DNA from: Pseudeuparius sepicola
Lineage: Eukaryota > Arthropoda > Insecta > Coleoptera > Anthribidae
DNA: 64,000 nucleotides
Assembly: GCA_963920635.1 (NCBI GenBank)
Contig: OY987298.1
Coordinates: forward strand, 60,121,949 to 60,185,948
Reading direction: 5' to 3'
Shown here: positions 21,780 through 33,025 of the stretch, piece after piece
Layout: each line of letters opens with the position of its first letter
How positions within the stretch are numbered: position 1 is the first letter of the stretch
Notes under the pieces: model-generated
Told to the model about the DNA's origin: nothing
Databases searched by the model: none
The model's input: the letters and a program-made list of their open reading frames with translations, nothing else
Position numbers and translations under genes: made by a program

Positions 21780-22151
21780 AATTAGGACAATGAAAATTGG
21801 TACAAGGTAGTTTTAAGTGATTCTAAACACGAATCCGTAATCACTTTTTTTTTGTAAAAAAATCGCTAATATAGGACTTCTCGAAATATTGGCCCATAAA
21901 AATGGTCGTAGTTGGCCATGGTTACAGCTTAAGGGCAAAACTGCCTAACGCTCTAATGCGCATTTTGAAGACCTATCTAACAAAATTTTTTTTTGAAAAT
22001 CGGTTCGAAAATAAAAAATTATTAGGATGGGAACTCCTTAACGTGGACACACTGTATATACAGGTGAATTAAACGCCACAGGACCCCTCACTGTTTTTAG
22101 TCGTTTTATTCATCTATATTTTTTAATATTAGCATACTAGATAAATTCAGT

Positions 22152-23490
22152 CAGGGCCGGCCCTAGGGGGGGGGGGGGGGTGGCAAACCGGTGCACGGCC
22201 CGAGGACGCGGAGCGCCATAGGGCGCCGCTGATCTGAGTGACCGAGTCGGCAACTGGGGAACGTAATTTTCAAATTTATCAACGATGGCCCAACAGTTTA
22301 GATCTTACCTCAAAGAAATAACAAAGGATAGAGGGAGTAAGAACAAAAAGTAAACAGAGATAACATCTCTTTGAGTCATGCCACATACTCCCTTGTTTAC
22401 AGAATTTCATTTCAAAATAGACGGGTTTAATAATAGGTATTAAATAATATTAATTTAAAAAATGTATCTATTACCTACTTCCTTGTATGTGACAATTTTA
22501 AACTAAAACTAAATTGCGCTAATTATCACTTTAATAAAATCGTCAACAGACACTTCAAATCGCCCATCACGGCAACTCAGAAATTGAGTAAAGTGTGTCG
22601 TGTTGCCAAATTGATATTTCTCTGGATATAACTTATCCCAGGGAAATGTTGTACACACGGGCGTAATGTTTCTTTACCTCGGTAGATTTCCGCTAAATTT
22701 GGTTGACTACAAACATGCGCATTTTGAACAACGGCTTTTAATCCTTATTTATTTATGATAATTAACGACGAAGTTGCACAACTTTCTTCAGGCTGAAATC
22801 TACAGTTTGGTCGTTTTATTGTCTAGAAAGCCAAACGTGGCAACCTCTCTGCCTGTATGGAGAAACGGATTTGCAATGTTGCTGGTTGAAATAATTCGTG
22901 GAACAAAGGCAAATTTTACTTTTCTATTTAAATGTCTCTAGTTTGCCTATGCATATCTCTATTATTTAAAGTAGGTATTGCAACCTTTGAGCTTTAACTA
23001 ATGCAATTGCAAACAAAAATGTTGTCACATGAATACTTTTTTATTACGAATGTGTATGTGTATGCGTATGCACATATGCTGGAAACTATAGATATCTTTC
23101 ATCTTTTTCACCTGACACTTTGGTTAAAGTACTGTATATATGGAACATATACGATAAATATTCAGACTTCAATAATGCGGAAATATTCGCGTATGTGGCA
23201 ACGTTACCCGCCCACCCAAGCCGTCGCACTCGACATCCCGTCATGCTAACTGTCATTGTTTCCCTAGGTATGTACGTATATTCTTCAGTTATAACTTATT
23301 TTTTGTTTGTTGTATACGTGTATGCAACTACGAGAATTCTCTAGAGAATTATATGTAGTGCATAAAGGTAGGTAAATGTTGTATGTGCAATATGCAGTTT
23401 TTTGGTTGTTAATTATTAACATTTTTGTACTTTCCGTAGGTAAAATAAAAATATTGCCCAGGGGCGCAAAGGTGGCTAAGGCCGGCCCTG
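22152..23490. mobile_element. hAT-like non-autonomous element, CAGGGCCGGCC ends
   Basis: The ends CAGGGCCGGCCCTA and TAAGGCCGGCCCTG are inverted repeats of the hAT style. A 15-base G run (22166-22180) follows the left end. The flanks do not show a matching 8-bp duplication, perhaps because another element begins six bases beyond the right end. The interior has no transposase; short frames at 23001-23344 are not convincing. Confidence 0.55.
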
Positions 23491-23495
23491 TACTT

Positions 23496-24323
23496 CCCAG
23501 TTAACCACATTTGACGTATAACGTCAATTTGACGTATTTTTATACCATAAAAAATACGTAAAGAAATTACGTTTCTAGAGTAGCGTTAAAATAACGACAT
23601 TATTTCGGCATCGTTAACCACATTTGATGTATAACGTCAATTTAACGTATTTTTATAACATAAAAAATACGTAGCGTTAATATTACGTCATTACTACGAT
23701 ACCCAGCTAACCACGAATTACCTATAATGCGTTATTTTAATAACGTAACAAATACGTAGCTCAATTTACGGAAATATAACTTTATAAATACATAAAAAAT
23801 TACATAATAAAAATAAGTAATAAAACTAGCGTCAATATTACGTTATTACTACGGTACAGATACTCCCGAATAATAAAACTTGGACCAAGGTTTTTGGGAA
23901 ATCACAATAGAGTCCTTTCCTGAGACGATTAAGATCCTTTTGGCTTTGTCCCCTCCGTTACATGAATTTTTAGGCACCCTTATTTTATTTCTATTTATTT
24001 CTGTGACGTCATCGAGATTCTAGCTTATACTGTTTTAGGCAATATTTTTCATGTGCTTCGATAGCTTAGTTGGTAAGAGCGTCGACATTAATTCCGATGT
24101 TCGTAGGTTCGAACCCTGGTGTTGGTGTGCGAATTTTATTTTTTATGAGGTTATAATATCTACGTTATGTTTATGAGGTTATTTCTACGTCAGGATATTA
24201 ACGTCACTCTACCGGACTTTTTGTCATAATTATAACGTTAGTTTAACGTGATTTTCCTAACGTTATGGAGTTATAACTATAACGGTATTTTGACGTAAAA
24301 AAAACGGTTGTTGGTTAGCTGGG
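23496..24323. mobile_element. MITE(s) with CCCAGYTAACCA ends carrying a tRNA-like sequence
   Basis: CCCAGTTAACCAC at 23496 and CCCAGCTAACCAC at 23702 face the inverted end TTGGTTAGCTGGG at 24311-24323. There is thus one 622-bp unit (23702-24323) and a truncated copy in front of it. The subterminal DNA is dense with AACGT / ACGTTA words in both orientations and includes a perfect TGACGTCA at about 24003. No coding capacity. Target duplication and superfamily are unclear. Confidence 0.6.
24055..24127 (+). ncRNA. tRNA-like sequence (degenerate, with A and B boxes)
   Basis: TAGCTTAGTTGGTAAGAGC fits the D-arm/A-box pattern (TRGCNNAGYNGG plus a GCTT/GAGC stem). GGTTCGAACCC, 34 nt later, is a perfect B box/T-loop with four of five T-stem pairs. 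The anticodon stem has mismatches and the acceptor strands do not pair, so it cannot be a working tRNA. It could still be an internal RNA polymerase III promoter. It lies inside the MITE 23702-24323, which suggests a captured tRNA or SINE head. Confidence 0.6.
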
Positions 24324-24339
24324 TTAGTTGAACTAAAAA

Positions 24340-24597
24340 TCAAAGAAAATCAAAGTAGGCTCATTATTGCTTTGAAAATCAGTAGAGTTGCATAGTTTTC
24401 AATTACTCTAAGCAACTTTTTCTAATAACATTTTTCAATATCTTGTTTAGAAAAGGTACTTAATCTTCACCGAAAATAAATAAATCGTTCTTGTCATGCA
24501 AGGTCTACTTGATTTCTCAAAATTACAATTGTGGTGAAAATTATTTCTTAGACAAGCAGGCCTGGATCCCAAATGACCAAACTAGATTTTTTCTCAT
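24340..24597. repeat. Foldback family B, right half only
   Basis: The sequence matches the right half of 15424-16904 (without its LTR), including TTTGAAAATCAGTAGAG, CAAAATTAC and AGACAAGCAGGCCTGGA. It breaks at the left and is interrupted at TCATTA on the right by the next element. Confidence 0.65.
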
Positions 24598-25761
24598 TAA
24601 GGGGAAAGTGGCCCAAAATGATCCCCCTAAGGTAAAAACTCAAGAAGCGTTCACGATAAGTGTGGTGGCGAAATATAAAATTATCTCTTGCATTCTTTTA
24701 GTGCTTATGCCAGTAAATTAATATCAGTTTTTTGTTTCAAAACTAAGGTGTACCGGTTTTTTTTTCAAAAATGTAAAACAGTGTAAAGGGGTCATTTTAC
24801 CCTAACGGGTTGGGTAAAATGATCCCTTAGGATAGGGCAAAACGATCCCGCCATTTTATTACCGAAACAATATGTAGGAAAATTAAATGAAACAATCCAG
24901 CTGTGCCGTTCAGCCTTGCGCTTGTATTTATGCACCATTTTTACACATGCAATGAATCTGCAAAAAAATAAGTATTATTTGTTTTCATTATTCCAAAGTT
25001 CGGGTAAAACGATCCCGAGATCATCATTTTGCCCAAGATTTTGAGGGATCGTATTACCCGATCGTATTACAGCGTTGTTGTATTTAACAACGGCATTCTA
25101 CAAAAAAATGGCTACGCCGGCACAAGTATTAAACCTTCTAAATTATAGCCAAACACATGTGTTTGTTACACGTAAATTGCAAAATTGCGAGAAATATCCG
25201 TTAAGAGGGGGTTGCCGACAGCGAAAGTGACGTTAGAATTCGTATTTTTTTAAGTTGTATAGCATAAAATTTAATAACATTTTACCTGGCAAAAATTTAG
25301 TACAAACATCTCTTCATTTTAATCAGATCTTAAAAGCAATGTTTTGTTTTATAGGTTATGAAAACCTTAGGAAAAATAATAATTCCATAAGATCTTATGA
25401 TTAAAATGAAGACAGAGATGTTTGTACTAAATTTTTGCCAGGTAAAATGTTATTAGATTTTATGCTATACTTACAACTTAAATATACGAAATCTAACGTC
25501 ACTTTCGCTGTCGGAAACCCCCTCTTAAACGCGCTATACTAATTGTTTTGTATAAATATCCTTAGATTAAAATCACAGAAAATCATTTTTAAAAGTATAA
25601 GCGAATAACGATGTCACCAGCTCGGTAATTGTTATACTACTGAAAGCAGCGCCACCTAAGACAATATTAACGATGTTAGAACCTAGATGGAAGCAATAGT
25701 TTTACGAATAACATGGGGGATCATTTTACCTGCAGGGATCATTTTGGGCCACTTTCCCCTA
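24598..25761. mobile_element. TA-flanked non-autonomous element, GGGGAAAGTGGCCC ends
   Basis: Inverted ends GGGGAAAGTGGCCCAAAATG and CATTTTGGGCCACTTTCCCC lie next to TA. The paralogous foldback copy at 16890-16904 shows the uninterrupted sequence (CTCATTTACAC), which supports insertion at TA. The interior repeats GGGTAAAAYGATCCC several times in both orientations (about 24785-25075). The piggyBac-type MITE 25205-25524 is nested inside. There is no transposase. Confidence 0.7.
25205..25524. mobile_element. Palindromic piggyBac-type MITE (copy 1), TTAA-flanked
   Basis: The element begins GAGGGGGTTGCCGACAGCGA and ends with its near-exact inverse, and it is flanked by TTAA at 25201-25204 and 25525-25528. 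The two ~140-bp halves are inverted copies, so the whole folds back. The TTAA duplication is diagnostic of piggyBac-type transposition. A second copy lies at 37009-37346. Confidence 0.8.
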
Positions 25762-26371
25762 CGTCTATTCCGACAACAATCCGTGGCGCCTTTGAATTAA
25801 GAACCCCAGGGAGTAAATTTGGGTTTAATCCTTGACCGGGACAGTATCTGGATACGGCGGGATGCCGTTTCCGTTTTTACAGTGGCGCGCACCTTTGAGT
25901 AGTTTTTACAAACTAAAGAAATCCTCATTTTTGTGAAACCAGTAGGTACCTTCAATACAGGCAAAAAATTATATGTTTATGTCTTTAAGTTTAGGAATCC
26001 TTGGTTATACAGAAATTCGAATTTTAAATTTCCAATTATGAAGAAGTAGGTACCCACACAAACGCCTATGCCACTTTGGTGCATGGCCTCAAAAGTTAAT
26101 TTAAATTAAAAAATTACTTACCGATTATACCATCTCTTTTTGTTCGTTGCGTCTTGCCGTGCGCAGTAGGGCCAAAAGCAGTTATGTTAATATACAGGTA
26201 GATGTTCCATTCGGAGTTTCATTAAAATCCGTCCTGTGTTTCTTAGGTGTAATTTATCATTACTCCTAAATCACACTTCAATTAAAAGAAAAAATTGATG
26301 ATTTTCGATTTTAATACGGCATGATCCATAGGTACACCAGATAGGCACCTATGTACTACCGCGCATACCTG
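25762..26371. other. Intergenic, no gene recognised
   Basis: Nothing could be supported on either strand in this interval. Confidence 0.4.
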
Positions 26372-27336
26372 TACAGGGTGTCCGGTAAGTATGGGGCAAT
26401 CTCGCGGGATCAGGTGGGGGACGCTTAAAAACTTCGGGTCAAATTTCAATAGTTACCGAGATACAGGCCGTTGTAGTTCTTTTTTTGAAATTGAATTATG
26501 GCAATATCTCCCAACATAATCAAGCTGCTGAACTGTAATTTAGTACCACTGTGTTTTTTGGGATGGAGAATAAGTTGAAAATGTCAGTTTTTAAGTGTCT
26601 TAGAGAGGACGCCACTTGCGCTGTTTTTGGATCGTGTGTTTACTCGTAACTTTTTTGAGGTTTTCATTTTAGTCTTACAGGTCCATCAATTTAGTGAATT
26701 GGTCAAAACACCATTGGTTTTCTTAAAATAGGGTGTCCATATTTTTTAAATTCAATCCTTTCAATTTTGAATAGGAATAATTTTTGATACATCGTTCTAA
26801 TAGGGATTTTTTTCACACTTTAAATGGGCACGGTTAATTTGTAACATTTGAAAGCAGTAGGTGAAAATTTTATGTTTCAAATGTTAGAGTTGACAGATGT
26901 TTTGGGGCACGTTTTGCCAATTTCAACGCATACGGTTGATTCTATCGTTATGAAAGAAATATACACTTTTGCTGTCAAATGAAAATATGCACTAAAATGA
27001 TGGACCTGCAGGGCCAAAAAGGTAATCTCAAAAAAGTCACGAGTAAAAAGCAATAGGTACCCAAAAACCGCGCAAGTTGCGCCCTCTGTGAGATACGTAG
27101 GAATTGACATTTTCTGATTATTCTCTATCCCTACAAAATAGGAGTCAAAAATTCAGTTTATCAACTTGATTGTTTTGGGAGATATTGCCATAATTAAATC
27201 TCAAAAAGGGTTACAGCGCTCTGTATCTCAGTATCTATTGAGATCTGACCCGTATAGTTGGTAAGCTCAATCGTAATATTTTGACGTCCTCTAGCTGCTC
27301 CCGTGAGATTTACCCACACTTTACGGACACTCTGTA
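26372..27336. repeat. Foldback repeat with TACAGGGTGTCCG ends
   Basis: The left end TACAGGGTGTCCGGTAAG corresponds to the inverted right end CTTTACGGACACTCTGTA. The arms stay inverted-complementary with divergence through the element (for example TGGCAATATCTCCCAA near 26500 against GGGAGATATTGCCA near 27178) towards a centre near 26850. TA lies at both edges. It is a non-autonomous foldback of Tc1/mariner style, older than several others judging by its divergence. Confidence 0.75.
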
Positions 27337-28480
27337 TTTATAGCTTTGCTTATCTGTGGTACCGACCTCAAAATAATGTTAATAAAAAATCGTGTAATAC
27401 TTTTACTTGTTTTGACAGACACACAGACAATCGCCAAAATGTGTTTATTTTCAACTAAAACGCGAAGCTGAACTTGAAATTGAAAGCGACTATCAAAAAC
27501 GATATACTCAAAAAATACCTTTGAGTATGTCGTGCCAGATTCAGTCGTAATTATTAGCGGTCATAATATGACCGGAATTGTTGCACTAAACTAGAGGTAT
27601 ACAACAGTCTTCTATTAGCTAGCAAATACTGAATAATTTGAGGAAGTTGGAGAAGCATTCCTTACTTAGATATTGAAAACTCTTTTAAAAATGCATGGCC
27701 TTTGGTTTGCTTGGCAACAATTTTCGATAGAGAGTCTCAAAAGTCTTTAAAACTACCCGCAAGTTAAATATTTCATGTTTGATCCGGAAGAATGTCAAAT
27801 AATTCAGCGCTTTACGAACTTTCCTTCTACCCTAGGGAATATTTAAAAAGAATATGGTATTGAGAGACGTGGGTGGGAATGCTAATAATATTGACCCTAC
27901 TCTTATATTATTCGGCGTTGTCAACATTCGAGTATCATTTGGTTTGTAAACACGATTATTTTGAACACGACTGAATGGATGATAACAGCTGAGTTTAAAT
28001 ATTGGAAGTATGGACCAAATTATGACAACAGGGCAAATCGGTAAGTACTTAGTCTCATCGATCCAAAATGTTGCTGGATATTTAAATATTCCTACAACTG
28101 TTTTGGCCAATCAAAAAATGGTAGTACCTTCACAGACGAAAGTATTGAATATTATGTCCTCTCCTTTTAATGGCACAAATTACCTAACTTCAACCTATAT
28201 AGTGAAAGAGGCTTTTATAATGAAGTAATTATTATTAATAGCATTTATTTTAAAAATGTACGCTACACAGCCAGTTCTTATTTAACTATAAGGTCGACAA
28301 GAATCCATGATTGCAAAGTGTCAAAGGTAAAACAGATAAGTAAAACCAGAGTATGCGAGAAATCTATTTTGTAAAAAAATCCATCCAATATCTATCTTAC
28401 AGCATTAAAAAAATGGTACACTTTTCAAAGCTATTGAAAGCTCATTTAAATATTTCGAAAATGAGTATTCAGTTGCTCAC
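27337..28480. other. Intergenic, no gene recognised
   Basis: The overlapping frames at 27832-28110 (minus) and 28010-28228 (plus) have no recognisable domain or splice context. No element ends are seen. Confidence 0.4.
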
Positions 28481-28484
28481 CCTG

Positions 28485-30260
28485 TGTAGTGCCCAGCGGG
28501 CGCCTCAAGCTAGGAATTTCAATGTTACGATATTCTACAATAAGAATGTGGAGCTCCCGCATTCCAGATATAAGAATTAAAACTTTCCTCAATCCACGGA
28601 GAGGTTTGCCTAGGGAACGCGCATCGAATTCGCTAAAGTCTATCAAGGTTATAGCCTACCGCACAGAGCGGTAGGCAGATATTCTGTGACGTAGTCCAAA
28701 ACTTTCGGCTTCCACGGAGCTCAGGGGACGCGCGCCGCAAATATCAGTAAAAACCGACCAAAACCAGATTTGCCTGGAAAATAGCCTCGCCACCAGGTCC
28801 GGCGGGCAGGGATTCCTGGGGGTCACGTGGGGGAATTAGTCTCCAATTTCGAATATAAAAGGGCATGAAACGAAGAGCTAGGAGTCAGTCAGTCAGTCGT
28901 CGACCAAGCAATTGCCAGGGGTATCTCTGCCCGAGGCAGCCGCCGCTGCGGCTAGCCAGCCGCAGGCCATCTCCCAGTTGCTGTAGAAATTCCTGATGGT
29001 CAGAACCAAGAAAGAAGATTTCTCCTAAGCACTTAAGTAAGTTGGACTGACCAAAAAGTAAGATATTTGTGTTTTGATTCCTTTGTGTTTGAATTTCCTT
29101 TTTATTGTAAATTTCGAAATTATTTTGAAAACTTTTGGAGAAATTGAATTTATTGTGCATTTTAATTAATTATAAATAATTTCATAACTTTTATGAACTA
29201 TGAATGGGTTTTGGGAATTTATTTTGAACCATATTATTCTACTGTAGATGTCAGAGTTTTTATTTTAATCAAACTAAAATAACTTTGTAACTTTTATTGG
29301 ACAACTCGATCGGATTGAAATGGATCCGATTGAGTGATGTCAAATCTTTTATAATTCTGCGTTTACATCATCAGTATTGAATCCTACAGTTTTCAATCCT
29401 CTCTAGGGACATTATCTTATTACATTTATTCCACAGAAGGTTGGTGCAAATTCTGGCCAACTTCTGTTTGGAAATAGCGGCTTGACTTGAAATTTTAAAT
29501 TTGATTGAATTTCAATCTATAAGGTTTACGCCGTCTATTTGAGTCCGCTCCAGTGAATTCAAACCTCTCTCAATCGGATCGAACGCGCCGAGATAAACGT
29601 AGTCATAGCCAAGTTATTTTGTCGTTGAATTTAAAATTTTGTGTTTAATTGAACTATTTTTTGTCAGAAATTTTGAATTACATTCTTATACAAACTTGTA
29701 CTGGGTAATCAAGCAAGTTATAAGAGTAATCAATTAATTTTATTCTATTTGGGAATCTTTTGCAGTTTTTGTACTTTTAATCTGAAGGTTTGACATTTGA
29801 TGCCATAGTTTATGTATTTGTGCCATTTTGACATATTAGCGAAACGCGCGTCGAGTGCAAAAACAACGGTATTGGTGTGTGGATTGAAACGTGATAAGAA
29901 TATTGTTTTGTGCCCTAATTTAGATTCTATTGTTTAACAGTATACCTTTTGAAACGTTTGGATTGTGTTACATAAAAAGGGTTCATACTTCGGATATCTT
30001 GAGTGCATCGTTGTGCGAAATCATAGATTTTTAAAATTAATTATTATTTAAATATTTCACATATTTTTGAACTTCCTCTTAAACTGTAGATTGTTAACTG
30101 AATGTACTGTTTCGTATTTAATTTCAATACACATATCAAACTATCCCACTATCCCAGTGTTTCCGTTATACACCCTTAGGGCCCCACTAAAAGTAAGTAA
30201 CTTGTGACTCACCCCGTACAATACCGCTCGCCAAATACCATCTGTGGGGTGAGTATCACA
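28485..30260 (+). mobile_element. Solo LTR, family L (copy 2), 1.78 kb
   Basis: It begins TGTAGTGCCCAG and ends GAGTATCACA, with perfect 4-bp flanks CCTG (28481-28484 and 30261-30264). It aligns end to end with the inverted copy at 15831-16766: 5' end, CCCGCATTCCAG block, CACGTG/TATA block, and the GTTTCCGTTATACACCCTTAG block near the 3' end. It is longer partly because a ~100-bp block around AAAACTTTC...CCACGGAG is repeated (about 28575 and 28698), and partly because copy 1 lacks middle sequence. No internal retroelement genes are left. Confidence 0.8.
28834..28897 (+). promoter_or_regulatory. LTR core promoter: E-box, TATA box and (GTCA)n initiator region
   Basis: CACGTG (28834-28839) is followed by ATATAAAA (28853-28860) and, about 25 bp further, by AGTCAGTCAGTCAGTC (about 28883-28898), where transcription is expected to start. 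The E-box/TATA pair is conserved in the inverted sister LTR (16523-16543), supporting function in the element's life. The start point is inferred from spacing. Confidence 0.55.
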
Positions 30261-30264
30261 CCTG

Positions 30265-31575
30265 TATCATATTATCGGGATGGGGTTATAGGGATTTCTA
30301 AATCGCGAAGTAAGAAGACGGCCCAGTAGGTAATGGAGAGGTTGCGCCAGTCATGGCTATCTCTCTATGTTACCCATGTAATTTATATACCTAGGTGTCT
30401 CTCTATAGACGCAGGTTTTGAAGTTTACGTAACGCTTTGACGCATATGTTGACGTTTACGTTATAACTTGATGCACGTTTTGATATTTAGACACAATTTT
30501 TAACTTCACACTTTAATGTCACATCTTTAGCACTCCTTTAAAGGGACAGATCGTCTGCGAAAATACATTATTAAAAGAAAAGAGCCGACTTCTGAATACA
30601 AATGATCAACGGAAAAATAAAAATTTTGAGCAAATCCTGCGAACTGCGGAGCCACTACAAAAAGGCGAAAACCAGAAATCGAGTGCCCGTGACCCGTAGA
30701 AGGAGTTCCGCTCCGTAATCACTCAATGTGTGAGAACTGGCGGGGACTTGGCGCGCAGGGAAGACCCTCCGGCAATTAATTATGGCCCGACCCGCCCCAT
30801 TCCCGTCTCACTTCCCGGACGTTTGCTTCCAGTTTTTGAGGGGTATTATGGGCCTTGTTAAACGGGCGAAACGAACTGAAACACGTTACTATACCTAATA
30901 GGATATTTTATTTTCATTGTTAGGGTACGGCAGGGAAGCTTTTTTATTTGTGAGATGAGTAGGCCGTGTGTTACCCCAGGTTTTAATTAGTGTTTGGGAG
31001 CGTTGCCACTCTATACCCCGATTACTGTAAGAAGTCCCGATTTTGTCAGATGACATTCTCCACAAAATCCCTAGGAATTTTCTGTTAACCATGGGTATAA
31101 CATTGGTATATGCGTCGCAACCAGTTAATGACGTCACTCATTGATATATGACGTGAAAAGTTACCCAAGTGATACGAAAAAAATAACATAATAAAATAAA
31201 AACCCTATTGCAATCACGATTATACTGCTACAAATAAAAATAACTATGACTAGAACTCATTTTAATAATAATGTCAAACGTCATGGAAACACTTTCATTT
31301 TGGTATTTTGGTAAAATCGGCTACTTGTGGCAGCGTCTATGGTGCGTATTCAGGCAAATTTTATTTCCGTTTTCCGTGTTGTGAAAGTAAAAACCTATAT
31401 ATATTTTGTGGTTCAAATGGGTTCAAACTTTGGGCAGTGGAAATATTCGCGGGTTTTGTACGTTTCGTGAGTTTTACCGTTATCTGTGTTGTTCTTGTTC
31501 GTGTTATTAGTAGTTATTCATTGTGCAAATGGGCTCGTTACTGACCTCAACTTTTGACCCGGTTGCATTTTTTTG
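30265..31575. other. Intergenic, no gene recognised
   Basis: No gene, RNA or complete element was identified. Short frames at 30895-31137 and 31308-31544 have no motifs. Confidence 0.4.
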
Positions 31576-32613
31576 CATCCACAGCGTTAATCAGAACACC
31601 CCAAAACCCCCATATTCCAAATTTGAATAAAAAATATACAGGGAGTTCCATTCTGGAGGGTGTCAAAGTTGAGCAAAATAGGAATTTTAAAGGCATCTGG
31701 CGAGTCAAGTGTGCCATGGAATCCCTTCAAAACAGTTGAATGGTCAACAGGGCCACGCAAAATGTTGGTGTGAAAATATTTATTACAAAAATAAACAGGG
31801 TACTTTTCTCGGAGCCATCTCAAAATTCTGAAATTTTATGAAACTTATACGGATCAAGAGTGCTCTGGAATTATGGAAAAAATATTGATAAACACAAAAG
31901 TAATGAATTTCTTTAAAAAATGCCAACTAACAAATAAAAACAATTTAAATTATTGGACCGTTCTCAACAAAGTCACTGTCTAAGATGATACATTTTCTGT
32001 GCATTTCCTGTTGTGGCACACCAGCCACCTTAACTGATATGGACTTACTGACTGTGTTTGTGTGTTTTTAGATTTAGTTCATTTATAGTGTGTGGAGCGG
32101 TTTTGATATACCTACTCGATTTTTGATCCGTATAAAGTTCCAAAAATGCAGTAATTTGAGATGGCACGGATAAGAACACTCTGCATATTTTTTATTGGAT
32201 CTTTGCACACCAACAACTTGAGTGGTCCTATTGACCATTCAACTGTTTTGAGGGGATTTCATGGCACACTGGACTCGGCAGATGCCTTTAAAATTCCTAT
32301 TTTACTCAACTTTGACACCCTGCAGAATGAAACTCCCTGTATATTTTTTGTTCAAATTTGGTATATGGGGATTTTGGTGTGTTATGATTAACGCTGTGGG
32401 GTTAGATTTTAAATAAAAAAATCGCTAAATGGTTTTCGTGACAATCGGTGGTATAAAAAAATCGCAGCCGGCCCTGGATTTGCATTTTGTAAATGACAGG
32501 AAGGTCAAAAGTAGCGGTTTTTGAAGACCTTTCAAACAAAAAAAGTTTAGGCGATTATATTAAAAAATGAAGATTTTACGGATTTGTACAGTTTTAAAGT
32601 TGGACACCCTGTA
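31576..32613. repeat. Foldback family A (copy 3), left end lost
   Basis: The right end is AAGTTGGACACCCTGTA with TA at 32612-32613. The left terminal ~200 bp is missing: homology starts at GTTAATCAGAACACC, a point internal to copy 2. The inverted halves share the GCCATGGAATCCCTTCAAAA core and its complement. Open frames on both strands are repeat-derived. Confidence 0.7.
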
Positions 32614-33025
32614 TATTCTAACAATGTGGCAATAAAGTACCGTAAAGTAGCAATTTATTTATCTGACAGGTACACAAACACAAGCAATTTTAGCATTAGA
32701 GATGTTCTTTCTGTTCTCAGTTTAAAATATTCTACATTTTGAAGGGTAAACTTTACCCCTTAATAATTAACCTCATAGAAAATTTCGTAGGGTAGGTACG
32801 TCATATTGACTCTCAGAGAGCGCAATTACCGGTACCGGAGTTAGTTATTTAATATCAAAAACAAATGACATGCAGAGGCACTAGAGGCAGCGCTTAACTG
32901 GAAAGTCTCCATCAACTCTCGTCCTTGTATTATATATAATTTACATTGATAATAGCTTCATTTACGGTCTAGGGTTACATACACATCCATAGGTATGTAC
33001 CTCTCATAGCCCCACCGGGCTGCAT
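32614..33025. other. Intergenic, no gene recognised
   Basis: Nothing could be supported here. Confidence 0.4.

Larger units (their letters stand above)
19904..22056. repeat. Palindromic TA-flanked repeat split at its axis by a mariner
   Basis: The left arm (19904-20130) starts TACAGTGTGTCCACGTTAAG, and the right arm (21780-22056) ends with its exact inverse. The arms match over about 225 bp. The left arm lacks a ~57-bp stretch present at about 21834-21890, bounded by the short direct repeat CGAA. This looks like a microhomology deletion. The arms meet at a TA that is the centre of symmetry (CTAATT-TA-AATTAG), exactly where the inner mariner lies. Confidence 0.8.

Noticed and set aside
24055..24127. 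A functional tRNA gene
   Set aside because: The acceptor strands do not pair and the anticodon stem has mismatches; kept only as a tRNA-like sequence.
28885..29160. 91-codon minus-strand frame
   Set aside because: It lies antisense inside a solo LTR, over its transcription start region.
31587..32391. Similar small proteins on both strands of the family A repeats (also at 14502, 8109 and 47005)
   Set aside because: They are translations of the two inverted halves of one repeat with stops at different places; no coding conservation beyond the DNA repeat itself.
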